From contig JANQNV010000028.1 of NCBI GenBank assembly GCA_028279425.1, positions 1-64,000 of the forward strand: DNA of 64,000 bases, in the 5' to 3' direction. Position numbers and translations under genes: made by a program. This stretch comes from Longimicrobiales bacterium (GTDB taxonomy: Bacteria; Gemmatimonadota; Gemmatimonadetes; Longimicrobiales; Gaopeijiaceae). The notes under the pieces are model-generated. The model searched no databases and was not told the DNA's origin. It saw only the letters and a list, made by a program, of their open reading frames with translations. Positions within the stretch are counted from its first letter, which is position 1; each line of letters begins with the position of its first letter. Of the stretch, positions 8,651 to 17,329 are shown one piece after another.

Positions 8651-10365
8651 TTCGTCTCCGCCCGACCGCCGACGGTCGCCTCTTCGAAGCCTGGCCCATC
8701 TGGCGCCGCTTCTTCGCCGACTACTTCGACGGCATCGGCGGTCGCCTGGTCGTCTCGGTCTTGATCCGTGTGTTCCTGGTCCTGTCGACGCTCGTCATCG
8801 TCTACATCGCCAAGCTGATCGTCGACGAGGCGATCCCACGGGGCGAGCTCGGCCTGTTGGTGCGGCTCGGCGCCCTTCTGGTCGCCGTGCGACTGGCGGT
8901 CGTCCTGGCTTCGGCGCTCCTGCGTAAGTTCAACATCCATCTGATCCAGGAAGCCGTGTTTCGCCTGCGGCGGGATGTGGTGGAGCACCTCTATCGTCTT
9001 CCGCGCACCGTCTACAGCAACGTGCCGAACGACGATCTGCAGAACCTGCTCATCCAGGACACCACGCGGGTCAAGGAGACCTGCACCGCCGTTGTCAGCT
9101 ACCTGCTGCCCGCGGCCGTCAGCGCGGCCCTGCTCACCGTGGTGCTGCTCGTACTCGAGCCGTTCCTGAGTCTCGTCCTCCTGCTGGCGGTTCCGGTCAT
9201 GTTGCTATCGAGCCGGGCCATCGCCCGCGCGATGCGCTCCAACATCTCGGAGTTCCACTGGGCCTTCGACCGCTTCGCAGAAGCCGCCCGCTTTGCGACC
9301 CGGGCGCTCGACCTGGTGCACGTGCACGGCTCCGAGCAGACGCAGCGCTCTCGCCAGGTAGCGACGCTGGAGGAGTTGCGGGACACCGAGGGCCGCATGA
9401 CGTGGACGTGGGCCGTGCACAACGAGATGCAGAACGTCATCGTGGCCGCGGGTGCGGCGATCATCCTCGTCGTGGGAGGGCGGGCGGTGGTGCTGGGTGA
9501 CATGAGCCTGGGCGGATTCTTCGTCTTCTACCTCGTCGCGGGGATGCTGAACTACAACGGACAGACGGTGATCAACGGGCTGCCGCCCCTCCTGGTCGCT
9601 CACGAATCGCTGCAGGCCCTCTTCGGCATGCTCGATCTACCGTCGGCCGCGCCGAGCGACGCCTCGGAGCGCATCGACTTCACGGGGCACCTGGAGCTTC
9701 GCGGAGTGAGCTTCAGCTACGGCGAGCATCGCGTGATCGAGCAGGTCGATCTGGTCGTCGAGCCGGGCCGCCATGTGGCCCTCTACGGTGCAAACGGCGC
9801 CGGCAAGAGCACCTTGATGTACCTGCTTCTCGGTCTATACGAGCCGGGAGACGGCGCCGTCCTCGCAGACGGCACCGACTACCGCGACCTGGACCTGGCC
9901 CAGCTTCGGCAGAGCTTCGGGGTCGTGCTCCAGCAGCCGTTGCTCTTCGCCGGAAGCGTCCGAGACAACATCGCCTTCGGACTCGGCGAGGTGAGCGACG
10001 AGGAGGTGCGGCGGGCCGCACGTGCCGCATTCGCCGACGAGTTCATCTGCGAGCTGGAGCACGGCTACGACACGGAGATCGGCAACGAAGGCTCTCTGCT
10101 GTCGGGCGGGCAGCGACAGCGGATCGCCATTGCTCGCGCGCTTTTGCGGCGTCCCACGGTGCTCTTTCTAGACGAACCTTCCAACCACCTCGATCCGCGC
10201 ACGGCCAACGAGCTCTTCGCGCGTTTGAGCCGGATCGAAGGCACCACGCTCGTGATCATCTCGCACGATCGCCCCGTCCTGGAGACGGCGAGCTTCGTCT
10301 TCGAGGTCCGGGACGGCCGGCTCTTCGCGGGACCTCCGGAGGTTCTTGCCGTGGGTACGTCATGA
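8647..10365 (+). CDS. ABC exporter, permease fused to ATP-binding domain
   Basis: About 572 residues. Residues 1-310 carry six predicted membrane helices of the type I exporter fold, with the first around VVSVLIRVFLVLSTLVIVYI. Residues about 335-560 are the ATPase: Walker A GANGAGKST, Q-loop VVLQQPLLF, signature LLSGGQRQRIAIARALL, Walker B TVLFLDEPSNHLD and the H-loop in IISHD. A half-transporter of this kind works as a homodimer and exports lipids, glycolipids or peptides. No N-terminal peptidase-C39 domain is present. The start is inferred: TTG at 8647 overlaps the upstream stop (TTGA) and is the only in-frame start between that stop and the first membrane helix; the open frame extends further upstream only as a shadow. 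Confidence 0.9.
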   Translation: MIRLRPTADGRLFEAWPIWRRFFADYFDGIGGRLVVSVLIRVFLVLSTLVIVYIAKLIVDEAIPRGELGLLVRLGALLVAVRLAVVLASALLRKFNIHLIQEAVFRLRRDVVEHLYRLPRTVYSNVPNDDLQNLLIQDTTRVKETCTAVVSYLLPAAVSAALLTVVLLVLEPFLSLVLLLAVPVMLLSSRAIARAMRSNISEFHWAFDRFAEAARFATRALDLVHVHGSEQTQRSRQVATLEELRDTEGRMTWTWAVHNEMQNVIVAAGAAIILVVGGRAVVLGDMSLGGFFVFYLVAGMLNYNGQTVINGLPPLLVAHESLQALFGMLDLPSAAPSDASERIDFTGHLELRGVSFSYGEHRVIEQVDLVVEPGRHVALYGANGAGKSTLMYLLLGLYEPGDGAVLADGTDYRDLDLAQLRQSFGVVLQQPLLFAGSVRDNIAFGLGEVSDEEVRRAARAAFADEFICELEHGYDTEIGNEGSLLSGGQRQRIAIARALLRRPTVLFLDEPSNHLDPRTANELFARLSRIEGTTLVIISHDRPVLETASFVFEVRDGRLFAGPPEVLAVGTS

Positions 10366-11519
10366 CCAACCAGCCACAGACGGCGCTGCCGACCGAAGCC
10401 CAGCAGCACCTCCTGCGGGCCGCGCTGGGTCGAGGCGAGGGCGTCGAGCAGGCATGGAAGCAGTGGCTGGCCGCCGTCGACTTCGACGACATCGACTATG
10501 CGAGCCAGCGCCTGGTCCCTCTGCTCCGAAGCAACCTGATCGCGCACGGCATCGATCACCCTCTGCTGCCCCGCATGAAGGGCATCCATCGCTTCTTCTG
10601 GACCAAGAACCACGTTCGCCTCAGGGCGCTGGCGACGGTGGCCGAGGCATTCGCCCGCCATGACATCCCGCTCATGGCGCTCAAGGGCGTACCCCTGGCG
10701 CTGGTGTACTACTCGGACGCCGGGCTGAGGCCCATGAGCGACTTCGATCTGCTCGTACCGTTCGCCGAAGCAGACAGGGCCGTACGGCTCCTGTTGGAGG
10801 AAGGCTGGTCGCAACAAGAACCCGGATCGATCTACGGGCCCGACGGTCGGATCGACACCGAGTCGCGCCACGGCGCGTGCTTCGTGCAGGAAGACCAGGA
10901 GTGCGACCTGCACTGGCACCTTCTGTACGACGGCTGGTGGCCCGAAGCCGACGACGGGCTTTGGGAGCGCTCCGTACCGCTCGAAGTCCAGGGGCAGCAG
11001 CTGCGCGGTCCGTCGCCGGCCGACATGATCTTCCACCTCCTGGTGCACGGCTCCACCTACAACGAACTGCCGCCCTTCCGGTGGTACGCCGACCTCGCCG
11101 AGATGCTGCGAAAGCAGGAGTCGAAGATCGACTGGTCCGTTCTCGAGGAGCGAGCGAGGCGCCTGCTCCTGGTCGCCGTGGTTCGCGACATGATGGAGAG
11201 GTTCGACGCGTTGCTCCCGGGCATTCTGCCCCCTGCGGCGCTCGCGCGCATCCAGGCCCTTCCCGTTTCGCGAATCGAACGGCTGGAGCTCGCGCAGCGA
11301 CTGCGCGACAAGGACTATCGATACACCCCCGTGGGGCGCTGGGCACAGTTCCGCAGGCGCTACCCCAGTGGCAGTCCCCTGCGCCACGGCCCCACCTTCC
11401 TGCAGAGCGTCTGGGCAGTCCAGAGCCCGTGGGCGTTGCCCACCGAGTTCCTGTTCCGAGCTCTGCCTGCGTACCTCGGTCGGCTGGCGGGCCGGCCGGC
11501 CGGTGAAGCTCCCCGCTGA
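10362..11519 (+). CDS. Nucleotidyltransferase family protein (NTP_transf_5 type)
   Basis: A 385-residue protein of the NTP_transf_5 class. The core is HDIPLMALKGVPLALVYYSD followed by GLRPMSDFDLLVP (about 104-137): a GS-like loop and the D-x-D pair of the pol-beta nucleotidyltransferase fold. It continues with a conserved segment QECDLHWHLL and a helical C-terminal half. Members of this family occur in lasso-peptide and capsule/exopolysaccharide clusters next to HPr-kinase-like proteins; in lasso pathways relatives have been linked to peptide tailoring. It probably transfers a nucleotidyl group to a small molecule or peptide. The start overlaps the ABC stop (ATGA at 10362-10365) and the following gene begins 8 bases after its stop, giving a coupled operon. 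Confidence 0.85.
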   Translation: MTNQPQTALPTEAQQHLLRAALGRGEGVEQAWKQWLAAVDFDDIDYASQRLVPLLRSNLIAHGIDHPLLPRMKGIHRFFWTKNHVRLRALATVAEAFARHDIPLMALKGVPLALVYYSDAGLRPMSDFDLLVPFAEADRAVRLLLEEGWSQQEPGSIYGPDGRIDTESRHGACFVQEDQECDLHWHLLYDGWWPEADDGLWERSVPLEVQGQQLRGPSPADMIFHLLVHGSTYNELPPFRWYADLAEMLRKQESKIDWSVLEERARRLLLVAVVRDMMERFDALLPGILPPAALARIQALPVSRIERLELAQRLRDKDYRYTPVGRWAQFRRRYPSGSPLRHGPTFLQSVWAVQSPWALPTEFLFRALPAYLGRLAGRPAGEAPR

Positions 11520-11527
11520 GTCCGAGC

Positions 11528-13219
11528 GTGACCGACCGAGCCAGCGCCGATGCTCGAGGCGCCCGCCTTCTCGGGGAGCTCCTCGCCGGTTGGGAGGAGG
11601 CCGGTGGACCCGAGGTGGAGCGACGCTTCGAGGTGGCGGGTGGCCTGGTGCGGGTGCGCGGCCCGCGCGCCCTCCGCTTGGAGGAGCTCTGTTCGGCCTT
11701 CGCGCATCTGACGAACGGAGACACCGACGACGCCGCAGCGCTCGATCTGCGGGTGTACGACTCGTCGTCGGCGCCTCCGCCGGGCATGCCGTTCGCCCCC
11801 TATCAACTGACGGCGCGCGGTGAGATACACCGCTTCGACAGCGAACGCTTTCGCGTTGCGTTCCGCTTCGGCGAGTACACACTGAACGTCTACGACCGCG
11901 AGCGCCGCCTCGCCCTCGTCTGGACGCGAGATGCGAGTCGCCTGCCGGTCTGGTACCGGGCCGCGCCGTTTCGCACGCCGCTGCACTGGTGGACCGGCGA
12001 CCGCGGCCTGCAGCTCGTGCACGGCGCCGGAGTCGTGCGAGACGGGCGGGCAGCGCTGATCGTCGGCCGCGGCGGCTCGGGCAAGTCGTCGACGGCCCTC
12101 ACCTGTATGGAACGGGGTTTCGATCTTCTCGGCGACGACTACGTCGTCGTAGGGGGGGACCCCTTCCACCTCTGGAGCCTGTACTCGTCGGTCAAGGTCG
12201 TGCCTCAGCAACTCGGAGGCCGGCCGAGCTTGCACGGCCTCACCCCGACCGAGGACGGATCCTTCGACAAGTCGGTGTTCTTTCTGGCTCCCGATCGCGA
12301 TGAGTTTCTGGCTTCGGGGGCGCCCCTCGAGGTACTTCTGTCCGCGCGCGTCGCCACGGGGTCGACGACGAGTTCGCTCGCGACCTGCGATGCACTCGAG
12401 ATCGACGCTGCACTCTCGAGCGACACCCTGCGCCATCTGCCGCATGCCGGCCACGCGACGCAGCAGGTTCTCAACCGCCTGTCCACGAGCGTTCCCGCGC
12501 GCCGACTTCTGCTGGGCCGCGACAGAGATGGAGTGGCGAAGACGGTCGAGCACGCGCTGCGAACGGCGCCCACCATGGCGCCGCTGCAGGCCGAAGAGGA
12601 CCTCGAGCGACCCTTCGTCACCGTCATCCTGGCCGTCGAACGGGGTTGCTCTTCCGTGCCTCGGTGGATCGACGCGCTGGAGCGCGAGGACTATCCACGG
12701 ATCGAGTTGATCATCCTTCGGCACGACGCAGCCGAGATCTGCGAGACGCCGCCCGCGGAGCGTGTGGTGGTGACCAGCTTGCACGACCAACGTCGGCTGT
12801 CGCGGCCCGAGGCGTTCAACCGAGGGCTCCGGGAATCGATGGCCGAGCTGGTCGTCTTCGCCACCGGAGACCAGGCGTGGCCTCCGGGACAGCTGCGACG
12901 GGCGGTCGAGGTCCTGACCGCCGAGCCCGGAGTCGACGTCGTGGCGGGCGGACTTCTTCCGAGCCCTCCCGCGCCCGATCCCGAGCCGCCGGAAACGGAC
13001 GCGGTGCCGTGGCTCTTCCGCCGTTCGGCTCTCGAGCGGATCGACGGCTTCGACACGGGCGAGGTCCTCCCCGAGCAGGCTCTTCTCGGGCGTTTCGAAG
13101 GACGCGTGTCGAGGCTCTCCGGGCTCGAACTCCCCGCACCGGAGGCCATGTCTGAGAGCCAGGAGAGGGATCCGCGCGTAGAGCACGTACGCCAGTGGCT
13201 GGCGCGGAAGCGACGCTGA
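11528..13219 (+). CDS. HPr-kinase-like (HprK-related) protein fused to a degenerate GT2 domain
   Basis: A 563-residue fusion. Residues about 85-345 resemble the HprK/P C-terminal kinase family found in peptide and exopolysaccharide clusters: QLVHGAGVVRDGRAALIVGR, P-loop GRGGSGKSS (180-188, Lys186), acidic pair in LLGDDYVVV (203-204). Residues about 361-520 follow the GT2 fold (PFVTVILAVERGCSSVPRWI, RIELIILRHD, RGLRESMAELVVFATGDQAW), but the VDDGS motif and the D-x-D metal site are not recognisable, so this half may bind rather than catalyse. HprK-like enzymes phosphorylate serine residues on proteins or peptides. Candidate partners are the PqqD-tail protein or a polymer precursor. It is the last gene of the forward operon. 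Confidence 0.82.
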   Translation: MTDRASADARGARLLGELLAGWEEAGGPEVERRFEVAGGLVRVRGPRALRLEELCSAFAHLTNGDTDDAAALDLRVYDSSSAPPPGMPFAPYQLTARGEIHRFDSERFRVAFRFGEYTLNVYDRERRLALVWTRDASRLPVWYRAAPFRTPLHWWTGDRGLQLVHGAGVVRDGRAALIVGRGGSGKSSTALTCMERGFDLLGDDYVVVGGDPFHLWSLYSSVKVVPQQLGGRPSLHGLTPTEDGSFDKSVFFLAPDRDEFLASGAPLEVLLSARVATGSTTSSLATCDALEIDAALSSDTLRHLPHAGHATQQVLNRLSTSVPARRLLLGRDRDGVAKTVEHALRTAPTMAPLQAEEDLERPFVTVILAVERGCSSVPRWIDALEREDYPRIELIILRHDAAEICETPPAERVVVTSLHDQRRLSRPEAFNRGLRESMAELVVFATGDQAWPPGQLRRAVEVLTAEPGVDVVAGGLLPSPPAPDPEPPETDAVPWLFRRSALERIDGFDTGEVLPEQALLGRFEGRVSRLSGLELPAPEAMSESQERDPRVEHVRQWLARKRR

Positions 13220-13354
13220 CCCCGAGCTGGCGTCCCGTTCACCGTGGAGACCGAGGGGCTGCCGCACTTCGGAGGGGTGGCCTGGCGATTCGAGACCGGC
13301 GGAACCGTTCGCTCCACCCCGGCGCTCGTCGACGGGGCGCTTTTTGTCGGTTCG
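13220..13354 (+). pseudogene. PQQ-like beta-propeller repeat remnant
   Basis: Immediately after the stop at 13217-13219, in the same frame, about 41 codons (13232-13354) read as one blade of a PQQ-like propeller: VAWRFETGG then TVRSTPALVDGALFVGSS. The W-R-F-x-T-G-G...S-T-P-A-L-V-x-G-x-L-F-V-G-S pattern is the typical repeat. There is no start codon or further blade. The fragment is cut exactly at the stop codon of the opposite-strand ADOP gene (13355). It is best read as debris of a larger propeller gene truncated when the neighbouring module arrived. Confidence 0.6.
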
Positions 13355-15964
13355 TCAATCCTCTCGCAGGATGCGCGCCGGCTCCAGCCTTGCACTGCGA
13401 ACCGCCGGCCCTAGCACCGCGAGGACCCCGATCACGAAGAGGAGCACGGGCGTCACCACGAAGGTCAACGGGTCGTGGGGAGCGACAGTGTACAGAAAGC
13501 CGTCGAAGAGACGGGCGACGTACCAGAAGCAACCCAGCCCGACCAGGGTGCCAGCGGCGACGGGGGCCAGGCCCTCGATTGCAACTCGCCGCGCCACGTC
13601 GAGCTGCGACGCCCCCAACGCCAGGCGCACGCCGAGCGCGCGGCGTGCAGTTCGGACGCTGTGTGCCGTCACACCCCAGACCCCGACGGCGCCGAGCGCA
13701 ATCGCCGTGAGGCCGAAGAAGCCGAGCAGACGCGTGAAGAAGCGAGGACGCGCCACCGACCGTCCGATCGCCTGCTGGAGGGGCCCGTAGTCGAAGAGCG
13801 CGATGGCCCGATCCACGGAGGCGATGGCCGCCGCCACGCGATCGAGCGACGCGATCGGGTCTCCTTCGACGCGAACCGCGTAGTGTCGACGCGACGACGC
13901 GAACTGCTCGACCGAGAGGTAGATTTCGGGCATCGAAGCCTCTGCCAGGCTGGTCTGGCGCACATCGTCGACCACGCCGACGATCCGGACGGGCGATCCG
14001 CCTCTGCCCAGCGCGAGTTCGCGACCGATGGCTCGCTCGCCGAGTCCGAGTTCCTCCAGGACGGTCCTGTTCACAACCATATTGGGCTCGGACTCGGCTC
14101 GATCGTCTCTGGTGATGAAGCGACCCGCGACGAGTTCGATGCCCATCGCCTCGAAGTATCCAGGCGAGACCGTGCGCATCGAGACCGTCGTCGTCTCCTG
14201 GTCCTCGCCACCGGGCTCTCGCAGTGAGCTGTACGCTCCGCCCGAGTGCATCGGCATGATCGATACGGTGCCGGCGGCGACAACTCCCGGGGCGCGTCGG
14301 AGGGCGTCGAGCATCTGTCGGTGGAGGTCCAACTGGTCCTCGGACGCGGTGCCGCTCGGGAAGCGTGGCCGAAAGGAGAGGACCGACTCCGGGCGGAAGC
14401 CAGGGTCCTCTCGGAGGAGGGATGCGTAGCTGCGGAGCGTGAGTGTTGCGGCTCCCACCAGGACGACCGTCAGCGCTACCTGGCCAACGACCAGGAGGCG
14501 GGCGGTGGGGAAGCCACGCCGGACTCCGCTGGACTGGATCGCCCGAAGCGCGCCCGCTGGGCGGGCTCGACCCGATCGCGCAACCGGGACGGCCCACGCG
14601 ATCAGAATGGCCAGCGTGGTAAGGCCGATCGCAAAGGCGAGAACGCTCGGGTCCATGGCGATCGAGCGGGTCCGCGGCAGGATCTCGGGAAGCGACCCGC
14701 GGAAGGCCATGAGCAGCCCAGCGCCCACCAACGTCCCGACGGTACCACCGATCAGGCCCAGCAGGAGGCCCTCCGTGAGGACGAGACGGGTGATACGGGT
14801 CGCCCCCGCACCGATCGCCCGACGGACCGCCATCTCGCGAGCCCGCGCCCGTCCGTGCGCCAAGAGCAAGTTGGAGAGGTTCGCACAGGCGATCACCAGG
14901 ACGAACCCCACGGCAAGGAGGGCAGGCAGGAGAAGCCGATCCGCTCCCCCGGTGAGGAAGGTGCGCAGCGGAACGACGGTGATGCTCGCGATCTCCTCCT
15001 CCGAGAGCTCGCCGCCACCCTGCTCCGCTGCGTGTCGAGCGAAGAGCGCGCGCATCTCAGCCTGTGCCTGCTCCAGGGAAGCCCCCGGACGTCGACGGCC
15101 GTTGAAGGCCATCGCGTTGTGGGCGTCCCGGTGCCCAGCGTCCAGGTTGATGGGGCTCCACACCTCCCAATCCTCCTCGGTCGGTTGGTGCCCGGCCCCG
15201 AGGATGCCCACGACGGTCATCGGCACGCCACTCACGGTCACGTCGCGTCCGACGAGGGAGGGATCGCCACCCCATCGGCGCTGCCAGAGGTCGAAACTCA
15301 CGATGAGGACGTCGGAGGCGGTACCGCGGGTGTCCGACTCCCGGAAGGTGCGTCCCAGATGCGGCTCGACACCCAGCATCCGAAAGTGGTTCCACTCGAC
15401 CGTCCCGCCCCGGACCTGTTCGGCCTCGGTCTCGGTCTCGAAGGTGTAGGGACGTCGGCCCCATCCGGCCATTTCGATGAAGACCGTTTGGTGTTCGGCA
15501 ATCCATCGGGTCTGGCCCCGACTCGTGTAGAAAAGATCGTCAGGCCACACGCGGACGAGTTCATCCGCGTCCCGATAGGGCAGGTCCTCGAGCACGACGG
15601 CGTCGACGACGGTGAAGAGGGCCACATTCACCCCGATGCCAAGTGCAAGGGTGAGTACGACGGCGAGGGAGACCGTCCATCGCCGAGCGAGCCCGCGCGC
15701 TGCATACCTGAGATCCATCGTCCAGCCGTCCATGCCCCCACCTCCCGTCATCCCGCTCCCCCTCCAGTCGGACCGGTGCCGAAGCGCACCGATGGCCTGC
15801 CGCACGTACCAACACTCGACCTCCAGCCGCCGCTGTCCCGCGCCCCGACGGATCCCGTATTCCTCCTCGAGGTCTCCCAGCATCGCCTCAGGCACCTCCC
15901 GTCCGCAGACGAGTTCGACCCAGCGACGGGCCGTTCGTCCGAACAGCCCCGGGCGGTCAGCCAC
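13355..15964 (-). CDS. ADOP-family FtsX/MacB-like permease (module 1)
   Basis: About 869 residues. The N-terminal cytoplasmic part carries the ADOP hallmark EAMLGDLEEEYGIR near residue 25. Then come two MacB-like repeats, each with a helix, a periplasmic domain and an FtsX three-helix block (LAVVLTLALGIGVNVALFTV near 95; VGFVLVIACANLSNLLLAHG mid-protein; LGFFGLTAIALGAVGVWGVT and the last helices near the C-terminus). These permeases lack their own ATPase and none is encoded nearby. The role is inferred as mechanotransmission-type efflux or envelope remodelling. The GTG start at 15964 is chosen because it overlaps the PadR stop by eight bases (GTGGCTGA) and sits just before the ADOP N-terminal motif; the open frame beyond it is out of context. 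Confidence 0.88.
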   Translation of the reverse strand: MADRPGLFGRTARRWVELVCGREVPEAMLGDLEEEYGIRRGAGQRRLEVECWYVRQAIGALRHRSDWRGSGMTGGGGMDGWTMDLRYAARGLARRWTVSLAVVLTLALGIGVNVALFTVVDAVVLEDLPYRDADELVRVWPDDLFYTSRGQTRWIAEHQTVFIEMAGWGRRPYTFETETEAEQVRGGTVEWNHFRMLGVEPHLGRTFRESDTRGTASDVLIVSFDLWQRRWGGDPSLVGRDVTVSGVPMTVVGILGAGHQPTEEDWEVWSPINLDAGHRDAHNAMAFNGRRRPGASLEQAQAEMRALFARHAAEQGGGELSEEEIASITVVPLRTFLTGGADRLLLPALLAVGFVLVIACANLSNLLLAHGRARAREMAVRRAIGAGATRITRLVLTEGLLLGLIGGTVGTLVGAGLLMAFRGSLPEILPRTRSIAMDPSVLAFAIGLTTLAILIAWAVPVARSGRARPAGALRAIQSSGVRRGFPTARLLVVGQVALTVVLVGAATLTLRSYASLLREDPGFRPESVLSFRPRFPSGTASEDQLDLHRQMLDALRRAPGVVAAGTVSIMPMHSGGAYSSLREPGGEDQETTTVSMRTVSPGYFEAMGIELVAGRFITRDDRAESEPNMVVNRTVLEELGLGERAIGRELALGRGGSPVRIVGVVDDVRQTSLAEASMPEIYLSVEQFASSRRHYAVRVEGDPIASLDRVAAAIASVDRAIALFDYGPLQQAIGRSVARPRFFTRLLGFFGLTAIALGAVGVWGVTAHSVRTARRALGVRLALGASQLDVARRVAIEGLAPVAAGTLVGLGCFWYVARLFDGFLYTVAPHDPLTFVVTPVLLFVIGVLAVLGPAVRSARLEPARILRED

Positions 15965-16301
15965 CGACGTACTCCTCGAGTCGATCCGGGTCGATGCCCT
16001 CCCACATCGCGGCCGCGGTGCGGTGCGCTGATCGCAGGGCCGACACCCCAGCGGGGAGGAGGTGGTAGGTCTTCCGCACGCGCCCACCGCGATCGCTTCC
16101 GCCGGGCGAGTCCGCAACGCCCAGGAGCCCCTTCGCCTCCATCCGACTTAGCGTGGCATAGACCGCGCCGATGTTGATGTCCCGCCCCGTGCGCTCCGAA
16201 AGATCGAGTCGCACGCGCATTCCGTAGGCGTCTGCCCCGAGTCGCGCGACGGCGAGTAGAACGATCTGCTCAAAGGAGCCGAGGAGAGGAGCGTGGGCCA
16301 C
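15957..16301 (-). CDS. PadR-family transcriptional regulator (module 1)
   Basis: A 114-residue winged-helix repressor: LLGSFEQIVLLAVARLGADA begins the domain, then INIGAVYATLSRMEAKGLL is the recognition helix and wing entry, and RVRKTYHLLPAGVSALR is the beta wing. The C-terminal helix is short, as in stand-alone PadR proteins. It is translated just ahead of the ADOP gene, overlapping its start, and almost certainly autoregulates the pair through the twin palindromes at 16323-16352, which begin 21 bases upstream of its ATG. The effector ligand is unknown. Confidence 0.93.
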   Translation of the reverse strand: MAHAPLLGSFEQIVLLAVARLGADAYGMRVRLDLSERTGRDINIGAVYATLSRMEAKGLLGVADSPGGSDRGGRVRKTYHLLPAGVSALRSAHRTAAAMWEGIDPDRLEEYVGG

Positions 16302-16322
16302 GTAGCGGTCGCGAAAGAGGAA

Positions 16323-16352
16323 TTATACGTCGTATAATTATACATTGTATAA
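16323..16352. promoter_or_regulatory. Twin palindromic operator/promoter of PadR module 1
   Basis: Two directly adjacent 15-bp inverted repeats, TTATAC-GTC-GTATAA (16323-16337) and TTATAC-ATT-GTATAA (16338-16352), with perfect arms. They form an AT-rich island in GC-rich DNA. On the minus strand they contain TATAAT elements suited to a -10 box, so a repressor bound here would cover the promoter of the PadR-ADOP pair starting at 16301. Confidence 0.75.
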
Positions 16353-16474
16353 TTCAGGACCGCTCAGTGCAAGGGCGCCCGAGTCTCGTGGTCCTCACCC
16401 CGCCGATACGGGCATGCCGCCGCAGCGGTCGCGCCCGAGTCTCTCGTCGCCGACATCCCCGGTGCAACGCCTGC

Positions 16475-17329
16475 TTACGCGTCGAAGGCGTATCCCTGCA
16501 GAAACGCATACCGCGAAATGCGGTCCTCGACCGAGCGAATGAGCGAGTCGGCCCACTCGACCTTCGAGCGACTCTGGTGCGGACTCGCTCGCACGATCGA
16601 CGAACACGCGTCGAGATAGTCGGGCGCCGCCTGGATCCCCAGTCCGGCACACAACGCGGCGAGTTCGGTGCGGGGGTCTGCGACGAAGTCCTCGTGGCGC
16701 ACGCGCAGGATCGCGCTGGAGCCGACCTGATCTTCGATCCAGCGGACGGTGTCGCACAGTTGGAAGTACTGCTCCGCGAACGCCTCCAGATCGAGCACGC
16801 CGACCTCCTCCTCGGCCCGGCGCGCCATGGTCGCGATGTTGTCGAAGGGATTCCGGATCACCTGGACGCACCGCAGACGGGGCGCGAGCCGAAGGAGCCG
16901 GTCCAGCGCGCGCGGAACGCTTCGGATGTAGAGGGTCGTACCCCACGCCTGTTTGTCGCCGATGACGCGCAGGGAATCGAAGCGCCCCTGCCAGCTCCCG
17001 GGCACCTTGTAGCCGTAGCGCTTCCCGTCGTCCCAGCGGTCCACTCCGGGCACCGACCTGTCCAGCAGGTACTGGAACAGCCGGTTGCGATCGTATCCCA
17101 TGGCGATGGGACGGATGGACATGAGCTCGTTGCCGATCACCACATCCTGGTGGGCATCGAGGACGGCACCCGTGATGGAGCTACCGCTGCGAGGATGGCC
17201 GATGAACATGCAAAACGTCTCGACCTTTTCGAAGAGCTCCGCGTTTCGGGCCGAGCGACGCCCGGATAAGGCGAACTCCCCGTATAGCCTGAGCCTCTTG
17301 GAGAGACCATCGAGTCGTTCCGAGATCAC
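16475..17329 (-). CDS. Sulfotransferase family protein
   Basis: A 284-residue P-loop enzyme. CMFIGHPRSGSSITGAVLDA (about 40-59) is the 5'-phosphosulfate-binding loop of the Sulfotransfer_3 type. LRCVQVIRNPFDNIATMARR near residue 135 supplies the 3'-phosphate-binding Arg/Ser region. It would move sulfate from PAPS to a glycan, lipid or peptide hydroxyl. It lies a module away from the glycosyltransferase/HprK cluster and could be a tailoring enzyme for the same product; this is inference from proximity. The GTG start at 17329 overlaps a TGA (GTGA) that ends a short protein-like remnant, suggesting it was once the downstream gene of an operon. Confidence 0.88.
   Translation of the reverse strand: MISERLDGLSKRLRLYGEFALSGRRSARNAELFEKVETFCMFIGHPRSGSSITGAVLDAHQDVVIGNELMSIRPIAMGYDRNRLFQYLLDRSVPGVDRWDDGKRYGYKVPGSWQGRFDSLRVIGDKQAWGTTLYIRSVPRALDRLLRLAPRLRCVQVIRNPFDNIATMARRAEEEVGVLDLEAFAEQYFQLCDTVRWIEDQVGSSAILRVRHEDFVADPRTELAALCAGLGIQAAPDYLDACSSIVRASPHQSRSKVEWADSLIRSVEDRISRYAFLQGYAFDA

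Noticed and set aside
14246-16177. Long plus-strand open frame (643 codons) opposite the module 1 permease
   Set aside because: Antisense shadow of a clear ADOP gene; no motif, low-complexity composition.
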